64,000 nt of DNA from NCBI GenBank assembly GCA_002710685.1, contig PALD01000071.1, forward strand, positions 124,001 through 188,000, given 5' to 3'. The position numbers and the translations under genes were made by a program. Below the pieces are notes generated by a model. It worked only from the letters and a program-made list of their open reading frames with translations, searched no databases and was not told where the DNA came from. This DNA comes from Cytophagaceae bacterium (lineage in GTDB: Bacteria > Bacteroidota > Bacteroidia > Flavobacteriales > Flavobacteriaceae). This document shows positions 26,230-36,515 of the stretch, piece after piece; position 1 is the first letter of the stretch; each line of letters starts with the position of its first letter.

Positions 26230-29200
26230 ATGTTTAATTTTTACATTAAGAGGGAAACACTTCCTGTTTTAATTTTAATGGTCACGTGGAGTATATGGGG
26301 TTTTTCAGGGGCTTATGCCCAGGAACAAAGTACAGCTTCAGTAAAAATAAGTGGCGTTACACAAGATAGTTATGGCACCCCGGTGGCCGATGTAAAACTG
26401 CTTGATGCCAGTGAAACATTAATCACAACCTCAGATGCCAATGGATATTTTGAGATAAGCGATTTTGCGGGAAGCCAGCTGCTCTTTGAGCATCCTGGTT
26501 ACAATACCCAGCGATTATCTCTAAATTATTTGACCAGCCAGGGGCAGGACGTTCTAAAGATCAAACTGGTTGAGAAATTCTTGAAAAAGACGAATGAACT
26601 TGACGTTCTTTATGATACAAGAAACAAGGATCAATATCTAGGTGCCACGGCCACGATATACAACAACCAGTTGACCACGACGCTTGCGCCCACGTATATG
26701 TATTCGCTGGCGGGAAGGCTCACGGGATTGCATACAGAGCAGGGAAGAGGAATGAGAAACCCAGAAACCGTGTCAAATGCAAATCAAGATTTAATAGGGA
26801 GTATCCCCGTTAATGGCAACGCAGCACCGTCAGACAATACAGAATTTTTTCTCAACCTGAGAGGGCAATCACCGGTTATCGTGATAGATGGGGTACAGCG
26901 CAATATTTCATCCATTGACCCTGAAACCATTGAATCTATTTCTGTGCAAAAGGATGCGCTTTCCTCTATACTTTTGGGCATGCGTAGCTCTCGCGGAGTA
27001 CTTTTGGTGACAACCAAAAAACCAGACAAAGAGGGCTTTGAGGTATCTTTTACCGGTCAAGCCGGAATACAGCAAATAGAGCAAACGCCAAATCCATTGC
27101 CATCATACCAGTATGCATACCTGCTTAATGAGGCCTTACAAAACGATGGCAGCGCGCCTGTGTACACACCAGCAGATTTTGACGGTTACCGCAACGGCAG
27201 CGACCGTTATTTATACCCTGATAACAATTGGTTTGACCAAGCTTTGAACAAGACAGCTCCTATTTCTTCTTATAATCTAAACATTAAAGGTGGTGGTGAG
27301 ATGGCCAAGTATTATGTGGGGCTAGGTTATTTTAATCAAGAAGGGCACTTTAAAACATCTGATGCGAACAGTTATGATACAAACCTTAGTCTAGACCGTT
27401 ATCTTATAACCACTAAGCTGGCTATTGAGGTGACAGATGATCTCGACCTTGGTTTAAGCCTTTTTGGTAGGATAGAAGATGGGATACAGCCGGGTGCAGG
27501 CGTGAGCACGATTTTATCGTCTATTTACTCAACACCTAACAATGCTTACCCCGTGTACAACCCTGATGGTTCTTATGGAGGTAATGTGTCATTTAACAAC
27601 AACATTATGTCTCAGACCATTAATTCTGGTTACATCAAGGACACTAAGAAAGACGCAATTGCGAGCATTAATCTAGATTATGATCTAGGCAAGTTTGTTG
27701 ATGGTCTAAGCATTGAGGCGCTATCTAATATCTCTACACAAAACAGATCTGCTACCGTGCGTAATAAAAGAGCCTTGGTATATGAATACATTCCTGGAAA
27801 GGATGGAGATGAGAATAAATATTCTCCCTTTGGTATTTTAAATTCGCAGGTCAACAATTTTGTTTCTGTTTCTAGCACACGCTATTGGTATGGTCAGCTT
27901 GCGTTGAATTATGAGCAGGATTTTGGTATGCATTCGCTAGATGCCAAATTGCTGGGGGATATGTATGTAATTTCATTGAACTATGACTTACCTCAAAAAC
28001 CTAAAGATCTTGCCGCAGATGTAAAATATGATTATGATGACCGGTATTTTCTAGAGGCAGCGGTAAACTATAGCTATTTTAATCGCTATCGTCCAGGTAA
28101 CCAGTGGGGCTTATTCTATGCCTTTGGTGCGGGGTGGGACATATCTCAAGAAGCCTTTCTTGATGATGTGACCTGGCTTGATAAGTTGAAGTTAAGAGCG
28201 GTTTACGGTAAGACGGGTAATGGTATAGATAACTCAGGTTACTATACATGGAGGCAATCATTTCAAGAAAGTCCGGTGACTAATATTTACCTACAGGGAT
28301 ATTCTGATGCATTGGGTAATGGTACATTTGAGAATACGCCACTGGCAAATCCAGATATCACATGGGAAAAGGCGCACAAGGTGAGTGTGGGGCTAGACGC
28401 TTCCCTATTTGATAATAAACTTCAATTTACAGCCGATTACTACAGGGATAAATATTATGACTTGCTGCAGTTAAGGGGTAGGACCATAGCACTTATAGGA
28501 GTGGATTACCCGGTTGAAAATATAGGGGAGAACCTTTACACGGGGTTTGAAACCACAGTGACATATCAAGACAATGTGGGCGATTTTAATTATTTCGTCA
28601 CGGCAAACTGGTCATTGCAGGATAGTGAAGTACTGTTTATGGATGAGCAGTTTAGACAGGAAGATTATAACAGAAGAACTGGGCAACCGGTGGGCACAAG
28701 GTTTGGTCTTGTGGCAGATGGATTCTTCAATTCAGTTGAGGAAATAGAGCAAAGTGCGACCATTGAGAATTTTGCGGTGCAGCCTGGTGATATAAGGTAT
28801 AAGGACCTCAATAATGATGGGGTGATCGACCAGTTTGATCAAACGGCCATTGCAGGAACAAAACCTCTTACGTACTACGGTCTGAATGCTGGTTTTAGCT
28901 ACAAGGGTTTTGATTTTAGCATGATGTTTCAAGGGGTTTACAACCGTGATATCTACGTTTCAGATAATGTATTGCTGGCAGGTTTTCAAGGCGTGGGGCA
29001 AACCTATGGTCAAGCATACGAGCCCATCATTAATCGTTGGACTCCAGAAACGGCAGATACCGCTACCTATCCACGTTTAACGGCTGGTGGCAATGCTTAT
29101 AATAGCAACCCAAATTTCTGGTCCACCTCTTTCTGGGTCAAGTCTGGGGATTATCTCAGGTTGAGAAATGTAAGCATGGCCTATACCTTGCCAGCACACC

Positions 29201-29358
29201 TTACTAAAGGCTTTTTTGACTCTAGGGTCAAGATATTCATCAATGGGTCAAACCTGCTCACATTCTCAAAATATGACCTTGTAGATCCAGAGGTGACTAA
29301 TTTTTCTAACTATCCATTGTTAAGAACGATAAGCGGGGGATTAAACCTGAAATTCTAA
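26230..29358 (+). CDS. SusC/RagA-type TonB-dependent receptor (SusC1)
   Basis: 1042 residues from ATG 26230; an in-frame TTG at 26203 would add nine polar residues before the signal peptide and is unlikely. Signal peptide ending GAYAQ, regulatory beta domain (VKISGVTQDSYGTPVADVKLLD), plug (MYSLAGRLTGLHTEQGRG ... SSRGVLLVTTKKP) and barrel with C-terminal ISGGLNLKF. The region before the plug (KTNELDVLYDTRNKDQYLG) lacks the usual LDEVVV-GYG sequence seen in the other two SusC proteins, so the TonB box is atypical. It imports the glycan fragment across the outer membrane; SusD2 follows after 9 bp. Confidence 0.92.
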   Translation: MFNFYIKRETLPVLILMVTWSIWGFSGAYAQEQSTASVKISGVTQDSYGTPVADVKLLDASETLITTSDANGYFEISDFAGSQLLFEHPGYNTQRLSLNYLTSQGQDVLKIKLVEKFLKKTNELDVLYDTRNKDQYLGATATIYNNQLTTTLAPTYMYSLAGRLTGLHTEQGRGMRNPETVSNANQDLIGSIPVNGNAAPSDNTEFFLNLRGQSPVIVIDGVQRNISSIDPETIESISVQKDALSSILLGMRSSRGVLLVTTKKPDKEGFEVSFTGQAGIQQIEQTPNPLPSYQYAYLLNEALQNDGSAPVYTPADFDGYRNGSDRYLYPDNNWFDQALNKTAPISSYNLNIKGGGEMAKYYVGLGYFNQEGHFKTSDANSYDTNLSLDRYLITTKLAIEVTDDLDLGLSLFGRIEDGIQPGAGVSTILSSIYSTPNNAYPVYNPDGSYGGNVSFNNNIMSQTINSGYIKDTKKDAIASINLDYDLGKFVDGLSIEALSNISTQNRSATVRNKRALVYEYIPGKDGDENKYSPFGILNSQVNNFVSVSSTRYWYGQLALNYEQDFGMHSLDAKLLGDMYVISLNYDLPQKPKDLAADVKYDYDDRYFLEAAVNYSYFNRYRPGNQWGLFYAFGAGWDISQEAFLDDVTWLDKLKLRAVYGKTGNGIDNSGYYTWRQSFQESPVTNIYLQGYSDALGNGTFENTPLANPDITWEKAHKVSVGLDASLFDNKLQFTADYYRDKYYDLLQLRGRTIALIGVDYPVENIGENLYTGFETTVTYQDNVGDFNYFVTANWSLQDSEVLFMDEQFRQEDYNRRTGQPVGTRFGLVADGFFNSVEEIEQSATIENFAVQPGDIRYKDLNNDGVIDQFDQTAIAGTKPLTYYGLNAGFSYKGFDFSMMFQGVYNRDIYVSDNVLLAGFQGVGQTYGQAYEPIINRWTPETADTATYPRLTAGGNAYNSNPNFWSTSFWVKSGDYLRLRNVSMAYTLPAHLTKGFFDSRVKIFINGSNLLTFSKYDLVDPEVTNFSNYPLLRTISGGLNLKF

Positions 29359-29367
29359 AAACAAAAG

Positions 29368-31128
29368 ATGAAAATTATGAATCAAAAGATATTTAAACTG
29401 CTTCTAGGTTTTGGGATTGTTCTAGTTTCCCTTTCCTGTGAAGACGATTTTGAGTCAGTCCCAGTTGAGGATTTTACACTTGATTTTGTTTTTTCCAGTA
29501 CAGACTCCCTGGGCACTCAGGCTAAAAAATACTTGAACAGCGTATATTCTCAAATGGAATCTGGCCATAACCGCATAGATAAAGGGCTTTTCGGCTCTGG
29601 TGACTATCTGGATGCCGCCACAGATGATGCCATCTCTTCATCCCTAGATCAAAACAGTGCCACATTGCGCCTGGCAACCGGTAGGTATACCGCAGCCAGT
29701 GGGGTAAACGGTGAGATGCAATGGGGCTATTATTATGAGGGCATAAGCTCTGCAAGCACATTTATCACAAATATAGATAGGGTTCCCTTACGGGGAAATG
29801 TAATCGGTGCCGCCGGAAGTTTTAGGCTTAGAAGTGCCTGGAAGGCTGAGGCCAAATTCATAAGGGCATTACATTATTTTGAACTTTTAAAAAGATTTGG
29901 AGGCGTTCCCATCGTAGGCGATGAGCCTAGAAAACTGGGAGACGACTTAGAGTTGCCACGCAACACCTTTCAAGAAACTGTAGACTATATCGTGAGTGAG
30001 CTTAACTCTATACGAGACAGCTTAAGAATACGTCCCGTGGCTAATGCGGCCAGTGAAGGCCACGTTGTGACAAAAGGGGCGGCACTCGCATTGAAGGCCA
30101 GGGTGCTACTATATGCGGCCAGCCCCCTGTTTAATGGTGGTAACATTGATTCAGGCAATGAACTTACGGGATATGCAGGTTATGATATAGAGAGGTGGAA
30201 AATGGCTGCTGATGCCGCCACAGAATTTATGGATGATCTACCGTATTATGCACTCAATCCAGATTTTGCCAATGTATTTACCACCGAAGGTAATACTGAA
30301 GTCATATTCTTCCGGCAGGGGAGTGAGAATACTGAGGTTGAAATCAATAACGGTCCAGTAGGCTTTAGTGCGCCAAACGACGGAAAGGGAAGAACTAGCC
30401 CTACACAAAACCTGGTAGAAGCTTACCCCATGCTTGATGGTAAGGAAATAGGAGATCCTACATCCGTCTATACCTATAATCCATTAGATCCTTACGCATT
30501 TAGAGATCCGCGACTTGATAAGACCGTATTGCACAATGCATCGCAATGGCTCAATACACAGCTGGAGACCTTTCAGGGTGGTGCGCATAACCCTAATTCT
30601 GCTATTCAAAAAACCAAGACCAGTTATTACCTGCGCAAGTTCATGGGCAATTTTGAAGAATCCAGCAGCTATGCAAACGTTTCTCATGACTGGGTGATGT
30701 TTCGCTATGCAGAGATTCTTCTAGATTTCGCGGAAGCGCAAAATGAATATGCAGGGCCCTCTACTGATGTGTACCAGGTTTTGATTGACCTGAGGGCGCG
30801 CGCAGGGATAGAAGCTGGTGAAAACGGCATGTATGGCCTTATGGAGAACATGTCACAAGATGAAATGCGAGAAGCCATACACAAGGAAAGACGACTTGAG
30901 ATGGCTTTTGAGGAGCAGCGATTTTGGGACATAAGAAGATGGAAGATAGGTGATGAGGTGTATAACCAGCCCTTTAGAGGACTCGTGATTACACAGAGCG
31001 GTCCTGTGCTTAATTATAATATCGTGGAGGTTTTGAACCCCACTTTTGAAGAAAGAAGATATCTATTTCCCATTCCATATGAGGAAGTGATCAATAACGA
31101 TAACATGGTTCAAAACCCGGGATGGTAA
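29368..31128 (+). CDS. SusD/RagB-type surface lipoprotein (SusD2)
   Basis: 586 residues; lipobox VSLSC (Cys about residue 24) followed by EDD. SusD fold markers: EAKFIRALHYFELLKRFGGVPIVGDE, ALALKARVLLYAASPLFN, RYAEILLDFAEAQNEYAGP and KERRLEMAFEEQRFWDIRRW. It stands between SusC1 and SusC2, 9 bp after the first and 27 bp before the second, so it could pair with either. About 30% of its landmark sequences are shared with SusD1 by eye, i.e. a paralogue rather than a recent duplicate. Confidence 0.93.
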   Translation: MKIMNQKIFKLLLGFGIVLVSLSCEDDFESVPVEDFTLDFVFSSTDSLGTQAKKYLNSVYSQMESGHNRIDKGLFGSGDYLDAATDDAISSSLDQNSATLRLATGRYTAASGVNGEMQWGYYYEGISSASTFITNIDRVPLRGNVIGAAGSFRLRSAWKAEAKFIRALHYFELLKRFGGVPIVGDEPRKLGDDLELPRNTFQETVDYIVSELNSIRDSLRIRPVANAASEGHVVTKGAALALKARVLLYAASPLFNGGNIDSGNELTGYAGYDIERWKMAADAATEFMDDLPYYALNPDFANVFTTEGNTEVIFFRQGSENTEVEINNGPVGFSAPNDGKGRTSPTQNLVEAYPMLDGKEIGDPTSVYTYNPLDPYAFRDPRLDKTVLHNASQWLNTQLETFQGGAHNPNSAIQKTKTSYYLRKFMGNFEESSSYANVSHDWVMFRYAEILLDFAEAQNEYAGPSTDVYQVLIDLRARAGIEAGENGMYGLMENMSQDEMREAIHKERRLEMAFEEQRFWDIRRWKIGDEVYNQPFRGLVITQSGPVLNYNIVEVLNPTFEERRYLFPIPYEEVINNDNMVQNPGW

Positions 31129-31155
31129 CAGAGTTTTAATTTTAGATTAAAGATC

Positions 31156-34100
31156 ATGAAAAAAGGAATACTCATTATTTTAATTATATGTTTCAACTCT
31201 GCGCTTGCCCAGACGATCAATCTTGAAGGTAAGGTCTCATCAGACACGGGTGAGGCTTTGTTTGGGGTAAATGTTTTTATAGAAGGCACCTCTAGGGGAG
31301 CTGTGACTAATGAAGATGGGCGTTTTCAAATTGCCGTGCAACAGGGCGAGCAACTCACGTTCTCATTTATAGGCTTTGTGACAGTGGTAAAAACCGTGGA
31401 GAACAATGATTTTATGGAAATAACACTTACACTAGATCAAGGTTCTCTGGATGAGGTCATGGTCATAGGGTATGGTGAGACTAAAAGGATTACAAACACG
31501 GGAGCAGTTAACTCCATCAAAGCAGAAGAAATAAAGTATGTACCCGTATCTAGTGTACAAAATACGCTTTCTGGGAGGTTACCTGGTTTCTTTTCACAAC
31601 AGCGATCTGGACAACCTGGTAGGGATGCTTCAGACTTTTTTATACGTGGTGTGAGTTCACTTAACGCCGCAGGTAACCAGCCACTCATCATCGTTGATGA
31701 TGTGCAGTATACCTATGAGCAATTGCAACAAATTAACGTGAACGAGATTGAGAGCATCTCGATATTGAAGGATGCTTCAACCACTGCTGTTTATGGGATC
31801 AAGGGGGCAAATGGGGTACTTGTGGTCAAGACGCGTCGCGGAAAGATGGGAAGACCAAAAATCAATGTGAGAGTTGAGAGCGGTGTACAAACGCCAGTGC
31901 GCGATCCTGATTTTCTTAATGCTTACCAAACGGCTCAATTAGTAAACGAAGCGTATATCAATGATGGTCTTCAACCTCAATTCTCTGAGATGGACCTAGA
32001 GCTTTTTAGAACAGGAGAAGATCCTTATGGACACCCTGATGTAAACTGGTATGAAGCCATATTTAAGGATTTTGCCTTTCAGGAAAATGCTAATATTGAT
32101 ATTTCTGGAGGTACAGAGCGACTAAAATATTTTGTTTCGGGAGGAGCCTTTTCTCAAAATGGACTCATAAAGGATTTCTCTGACCCCTTTAACGAAGTTA
32201 ATAACAACTATTTTTACAGGAGGTTCAATTACCGCGCAAACCTTGATTTTGATGTGACAGAATCGCTCTCTCTGCGCCTGGATGTGACATCTAGATTTGG
32301 TAACATCAATGAACCAAGAGGGCAGAACGTGGTCTCCGAGATTTATAACTTTGCAAAGATCCATCCCTACTCTGCACCCTTTTTGAATCCTAATGGTTCT
32401 TATGCTTATGCTTATGATACTCAGGAAAATCTTCCTACCATCAATGCGCGTATTGCAAATGGTGGTTACAACCGTATAAGAAGAACAGATTCTAATATTC
32501 TCTTTGGGGTAACCCAAGACCTGGACTCATGGGTAGATGGACTTTCCCTCACGGGTAGGCTTGCCTACTCTAGTGTGGAAGAAAACAGCAGGCAAGTGTT
32601 TAGAAGCAGTTTTCCCACTTACCACTACAACCCAGAAAATGATAGTTACACCATTGACCCCAGGGGTAATTATGCCTACGGCACCTATGCCGTGCTAGGT
32701 AATTTAAACGTTTCCACGAAAAACTTAAACCTACAGGCTTTCGTGAATTATGACAAGACCATCAATGAAGATCATAACCTGAACTTGATGTTTCTTTACA
32801 ATAGACAAAGCTCATCATCTGGAGCTGATGTTCCCGCAAACTTTGAAGGTTATACGGCAAAGCTCAATTATAACTTTAAAGAGAAATACCTTGTTGACCT
32901 TAACGTAGCTTACAACGGGACAGACCGTTTTGGTAAGGATAATAGATTTGGCTTTTTTCCAGCACTAGGGGTAGGATACAACATTTCAGAAGAAGACTTT
33001 TTTAAGGAGACATTTCCATTTGTAGATTTATTAAAGATTAAAAGTTCCTATGGTATTGTGGGTTCTGATATCACCTTTGGAAACCGATACCTCTATCAAC
33101 AGGTTTATCAAAATGGTGGGGGGCAAGTCTTTGGAGAATCTAACCTGAATTATCCCACTGTATATGAAGGAAATCTGGGTAATCCGAGTGTGACCTGGGA
33201 AAAGGCTAGAAAATTCAACGTAGGTATTGATGGTAATATGTTCAAAGATAAATTCTCCTTTGAAGTCAATTATTTTTATGATTACAGGTTTGATCAACTC
33301 GTGACCAGGGAAGATATTCCACTTATTTTGGGTATAGGTATCTCACCTAATAATATTGCCGAAACCTCCAATCAAGGTTTTGATGGCCAAGTGGGTTATC
33401 AGGATAGTTTTGGAGACTTTCAGTTTAATACTAACCTGGTATTTTCTTATGCTAAGAACAAGGTTCTCTATAAAGCCGAAGCGCAGCAGGCATACCCATG
33501 GCTTGCCGAGACAGGACAACCTATCGGGCAACCCTTTGGGTATACATACATAGGCTTTTATTCTCAGCAGGATGTGTCGACCTTAAATGATGAAAACCCA
33601 GATAATGATGTGGCGGTGCCGCTAAGTGATATCCCCATTCAAGCAGGTGATTTAAAGTATAGGGATTTAAACAATGACGGGGTTATCAACAACTTTGACC
33701 AGTCACCCATAGGCAAACCTAACCTGCCCACAACTACACTGGGCCTTTCCATGGGGCTTAATTATAAGGGTTTTAGTGCAAGAATCTTGTTTCAGGGGTC
33801 TTTTGATTATAGTTTTAGCGTTGTCGGTACAGGGATTGAACCTTTTAAAAGTCAATTTCAGCCCTTGCATTTACAAAGATGGACTCCCCAAACAGCTAGC
33901 ACCGCTGAGTTTCCCCGTTTGACCAGCAACCCATCAACAGTAAACAGTAGTGCTGCATATATGTCTGACTTTTGGCTCGTAGATGCTTGGTATGTACGCT
34001 TGAAAACGATAGACTTGGGATATCAGTTTCCAGACAGTTGGTTACCTTTTGATATCAATAGCGCCCGGGTATATATCAATGCCTATAACCTATTTACCGT

Positions 34101-34209
34101 GACCAGTTATGATAAATATCAACAAGATCCAGAAATTAGTACAAATACGGCTGGAGACTCTTATTTTAATCAAAAGGTCATGAACCTGGGTTTTCAAATA
34201 GGGTTTTAG
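31156..34209 (+). CDS. SusC/RagA-type TonB-dependent receptor (SusC2)
   Basis: 1017 residues. Signal peptide ending ALAQ, regulatory domain (LEGKVSSDTGEALFGVNVFIEGTSRG), the canonical SusC TonB-box region (SLDEVMVIGYGETKRI), plug (LSGRLPGFFSQQRSGQPG ... GIKGANGVLVVKTRRG) and the long barrel (NNDGVINNFDQSPIGKPNLP calcium-binding-like turn, aromatic end MNLGFQIGF). It has no SusD gene after it, only before it, and is followed 24 bp later by GH92. It is a second import channel of this locus, presumably for a different fragment. Confidence 0.93.
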   Translation: MKKGILIILIICFNSALAQTINLEGKVSSDTGEALFGVNVFIEGTSRGAVTNEDGRFQIAVQQGEQLTFSFIGFVTVVKTVENNDFMEITLTLDQGSLDEVMVIGYGETKRITNTGAVNSIKAEEIKYVPVSSVQNTLSGRLPGFFSQQRSGQPGRDASDFFIRGVSSLNAAGNQPLIIVDDVQYTYEQLQQINVNEIESISILKDASTTAVYGIKGANGVLVVKTRRGKMGRPKINVRVESGVQTPVRDPDFLNAYQTAQLVNEAYINDGLQPQFSEMDLELFRTGEDPYGHPDVNWYEAIFKDFAFQENANIDISGGTERLKYFVSGGAFSQNGLIKDFSDPFNEVNNNYFYRRFNYRANLDFDVTESLSLRLDVTSRFGNINEPRGQNVVSEIYNFAKIHPYSAPFLNPNGSYAYAYDTQENLPTINARIANGGYNRIRRTDSNILFGVTQDLDSWVDGLSLTGRLAYSSVEENSRQVFRSSFPTYHYNPENDSYTIDPRGNYAYGTYAVLGNLNVSTKNLNLQAFVNYDKTINEDHNLNLMFLYNRQSSSSGADVPANFEGYTAKLNYNFKEKYLVDLNVAYNGTDRFGKDNRFGFFPALGVGYNISEEDFFKETFPFVDLLKIKSSYGIVGSDITFGNRYLYQQVYQNGGGQVFGESNLNYPTVYEGNLGNPSVTWEKARKFNVGIDGNMFKDKFSFEVNYFYDYRFDQLVTREDIPLILGIGISPNNIAETSNQGFDGQVGYQDSFGDFQFNTNLVFSYAKNKVLYKAEAQQAYPWLAETGQPIGQPFGYTYIGFYSQQDVSTLNDENPDNDVAVPLSDIPIQAGDLKYRDLNNDGVINNFDQSPIGKPNLPTTTLGLSMGLNYKGFSARILFQGSFDYSFSVVGTGIEPFKSQFQPLHLQRWTPQTASTAEFPRLTSNPSTVNSSAAYMSDFWLVDAWYVRLKTIDLGYQFPDSWLPFDINSARVYINAYNLFTVTSYDKYQQDPEISTNTAGDSYFNQKVMNLGFQIGF

Positions 34210-34233
34210 TCATATTCTCTCAATATCATTTTC

Positions 34234-36498
34234 ATGAAAATAAAACTTGTTCTATTCCTGTGTCTGGCATTCAACCTGCTTGCTGCACAAAAGAACCTTG
34301 TGGATTATGTAAACACGTTACAGGGTACTTTTTCCACGCCAGAGCTCAGTTATGGTAATACATACCCCACTGTGGCCATGCCGTTTCCTGTACATTCTTT
34401 TTCTGCACAAACAGGAAAAAATGGTGATGGATGGAAATATCAATATCAAAAGGAAACCATACGCGGGTTTCAACAAGTACACCAATGCAGCCCTTGGGTC
34501 AACGATTATGGTGTTTTCTCATTAATGCCCATAGTAGGTGAGTTAAAGGTCAATGAAGAGGAAAGGGCATCAGCCTTTAAACATGAAAATGAAACTGCAA
34601 AACCCTACTATTATTCCGTGAAGTTTGATAACGGGATTCAAACGGAGATATCTCCGGTAGAACGTGGTGGTCAAATGAAATTTACTTTCCCTAAAGGGGA
34701 AAAAGCGTATTTGGTCCTTGATGGCTATACAAAGCAAAGTAGTGTCTCTATTGACCCTAAAGCCCGAAAAATAACAGGATGGGTACATAATGGACTTTTA
34801 ATACCGGGTGAATTCAAGGCGTATTTTGAAATCACTTTTGACAAGGCATTTAAAAGCTACGGTACTTGGGAAAATAAGGAGAACACGGTTCAAAACGGAA
34901 ATACAGCAGCAGCAGGTGATGGCAAGGGAGCGTATATAGAATTTAAACCAGGAAGCACGGTTCAGGTAAAAATCGCTTCATCATACATTAGCCCAGAACA
35001 GGCTACATTGACCATGAAGCAAGAACTGTCATCTCATAAAAAATTTGAAGATACCAAGAAGGCAGCAAAAGCTGCCTGGAACAAACTGTTCAACCGTGTA
35101 CTTGTTGAAGGAGGCACGGAGAAAGATAGAAAAACCTTTTACTCTTCGCTATTTAGGGCAAACTTGTTTTCTCATAAGTTCTATGAAATCAAAGCAGACG
35201 GATCGCCGTATTATTACAGCCCTTATGATGGTGAAGTTCATGACGGTTACATGTACACTGATAATGGATTTTGGGACACGTTTAGGTCTCAGTTTCCCTT
35301 GACCAACATCATCAATCCCACGATTCAGGGGCGTTACATGCAATCTTTGCTGGATGCCCAGGAGCAAAGCGGTTTCTTGCCCACATGGTCATGCCCGGGC
35401 ATGTCTGGCATCATGATAGGTAATCATGCCATCTCTTTACTTACTGATGCTTATGTAAAGGGCATAAAGGGCTTTGATCCAGAACAGGCACTAGAAGCAT
35501 ATTTTCATGAGGCTACAAATAAAGGCCCCTGGGGTGGCTCTAATGGACGAGCAGCGCATTTAGATTGGTTTGAAAAGGGGTATATACCCTACAAAGTAGT
35601 GGGTGAAAGTGCGGCCAAGACCCTGGAGTATGCCTACGATGATTGGTGCGGTTATTATTTGGCGAAAGCCACAGGAAACAAATTGTACATGGATGTTTTT
35701 GAACGCCAGATGTACAATTACAAGAATACCTATGATCCAGAGGTAGGTTTTATGCGGGGCAAAAAAGAAAACGGCGAGTGGCTTGAAGATTTTAATCCAC
35801 TGGCATGGGGCGACCCTTTTACCGAGGCAAACGCATGGCAGTACAGTTGGTCAGTTTTTCACGATGTTGAAGGATTGATTGACTTGATGGGAGGACGTGA
35901 TAAATTCTTAAATAAACTGGATACTTTTTTTACCATGGAGTCCACGTACGACGTGGGGCATTATGGTCATGTAATCCATGAAATGCGTGAGATGGAACTT
36001 GCCAATATGGGGCAATATGCCCATGGTAATCAACCAGTCTTACATGTGGCGTATTTATACAATTATGCCGGTCAACCCTGGAAAACACAAGCGCGTGTAA
36101 GAAAAATACTGGATCAACTTTACAGTTATACCGAAAAAGGATACCCTGGTGATGAAGATCAAGGGGGTATGTCGTCGTGGTACGTGCTTAGCGCCATGGG
36201 GCTCTACAGCGTAACCCCAGGTACCGTACAGTACAACCTGGGCAGTCCATTGTTTGATAAGATTACCCTTACCTCAGAAGAAGGTAAAAAATTTATAATT
36301 GAGGCAAATGGAAACAGTGATAAGAATGTTTACATTCAATCTGCTTCTCTCAATGGCGTCGAGTACACCAAGAATTATATCAATTATCAAGATATTATGG
36401 AAGGTGGCACCTTAAAGCTTCAAATGGGCGACCAACCCGAAATGAACAGGGGTACTGGCCCAGATGATAGGCCATATTCAGTTTCTACGGCACAATAA
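34234..36498 (+). CDS. GH92 alpha-mannosidase-family hydrolase with Gln at the catalytic-acid position
   Basis: 754 residues; signal peptide (about 1-18, NLLAAQ), N-terminal beta-sandwich with VHQCSPWVNDYGVFSLMP, then the (alpha/alpha)6 domain with DGYMYTDNGFWDTFRSQFPL. GH92 enzymes are Ca2+-dependent exo-alpha-mannosidases that invert configuration. The family general acid is the Glu in a GNEPS-type motif; here it reads AHGNQPVLH, with Gln600 (CAA, 36031-36033). The base pair is retained in GDEDQGGMSSWYV (Asp640, Asp642). A Glu-to-Gln change at this site is known in GH92 mannose-1-phosphodiester hydrolases, whose phosphate leaving group needs no acid. The substrate is therefore probably not an ordinary mannobiose, or the enzyme is inactive. 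Confidence 0.9.
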   Translation: MKIKLVLFLCLAFNLLAAQKNLVDYVNTLQGTFSTPELSYGNTYPTVAMPFPVHSFSAQTGKNGDGWKYQYQKETIRGFQQVHQCSPWVNDYGVFSLMPIVGELKVNEEERASAFKHENETAKPYYYSVKFDNGIQTEISPVERGGQMKFTFPKGEKAYLVLDGYTKQSSVSIDPKARKITGWVHNGLLIPGEFKAYFEITFDKAFKSYGTWENKENTVQNGNTAAAGDGKGAYIEFKPGSTVQVKIASSYISPEQATLTMKQELSSHKKFEDTKKAAKAAWNKLFNRVLVEGGTEKDRKTFYSSLFRANLFSHKFYEIKADGSPYYYSPYDGEVHDGYMYTDNGFWDTFRSQFPLTNIINPTIQGRYMQSLLDAQEQSGFLPTWSCPGMSGIMIGNHAISLLTDAYVKGIKGFDPEQALEAYFHEATNKGPWGGSNGRAAHLDWFEKGYIPYKVVGESAAKTLEYAYDDWCGYYLAKATGNKLYMDVFERQMYNYKNTYDPEVGFMRGKKENGEWLEDFNPLAWGDPFTEANAWQYSWSVFHDVEGLIDLMGGRDKFLNKLDTFFTMESTYDVGHYGHVIHEMREMELANMGQYAHGNQPVLHVAYLYNYAGQPWKTQARVRKILDQLYSYTEKGYPGDEDQGGMSSWYVLSAMGLYSVTPGTVQYNLGSPLFDKITLTSEEGKKFIIEANGNSDKNVYIQSASLNGVEYTKNYINYQDIMEGGTLKLQMGDQPEMNRGTGPDDRPYSVSTAQ
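35658..35671. repeat. Interspersed palindrome, GGC type
   Basis: TTTGGCGAAAGCCA in the GH92 gene, encoding LAKA. Confidence 0.6.
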
Positions 36499-36515
36499 TT
36501 AAAATATTTAATACG

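Noticed and set aside
30726..30742. Palindrome-like TTTCGCGGAAGCGCAAA in SusD2
   Set aside because: It encodes FAEAQN, part of the conserved SusD motif, so protein constraint can explain it. The SusD1 copy (24309-24324, TTTCGCTGAAGCGAAA) has the same caveat; I did not list either as a repeat feature.
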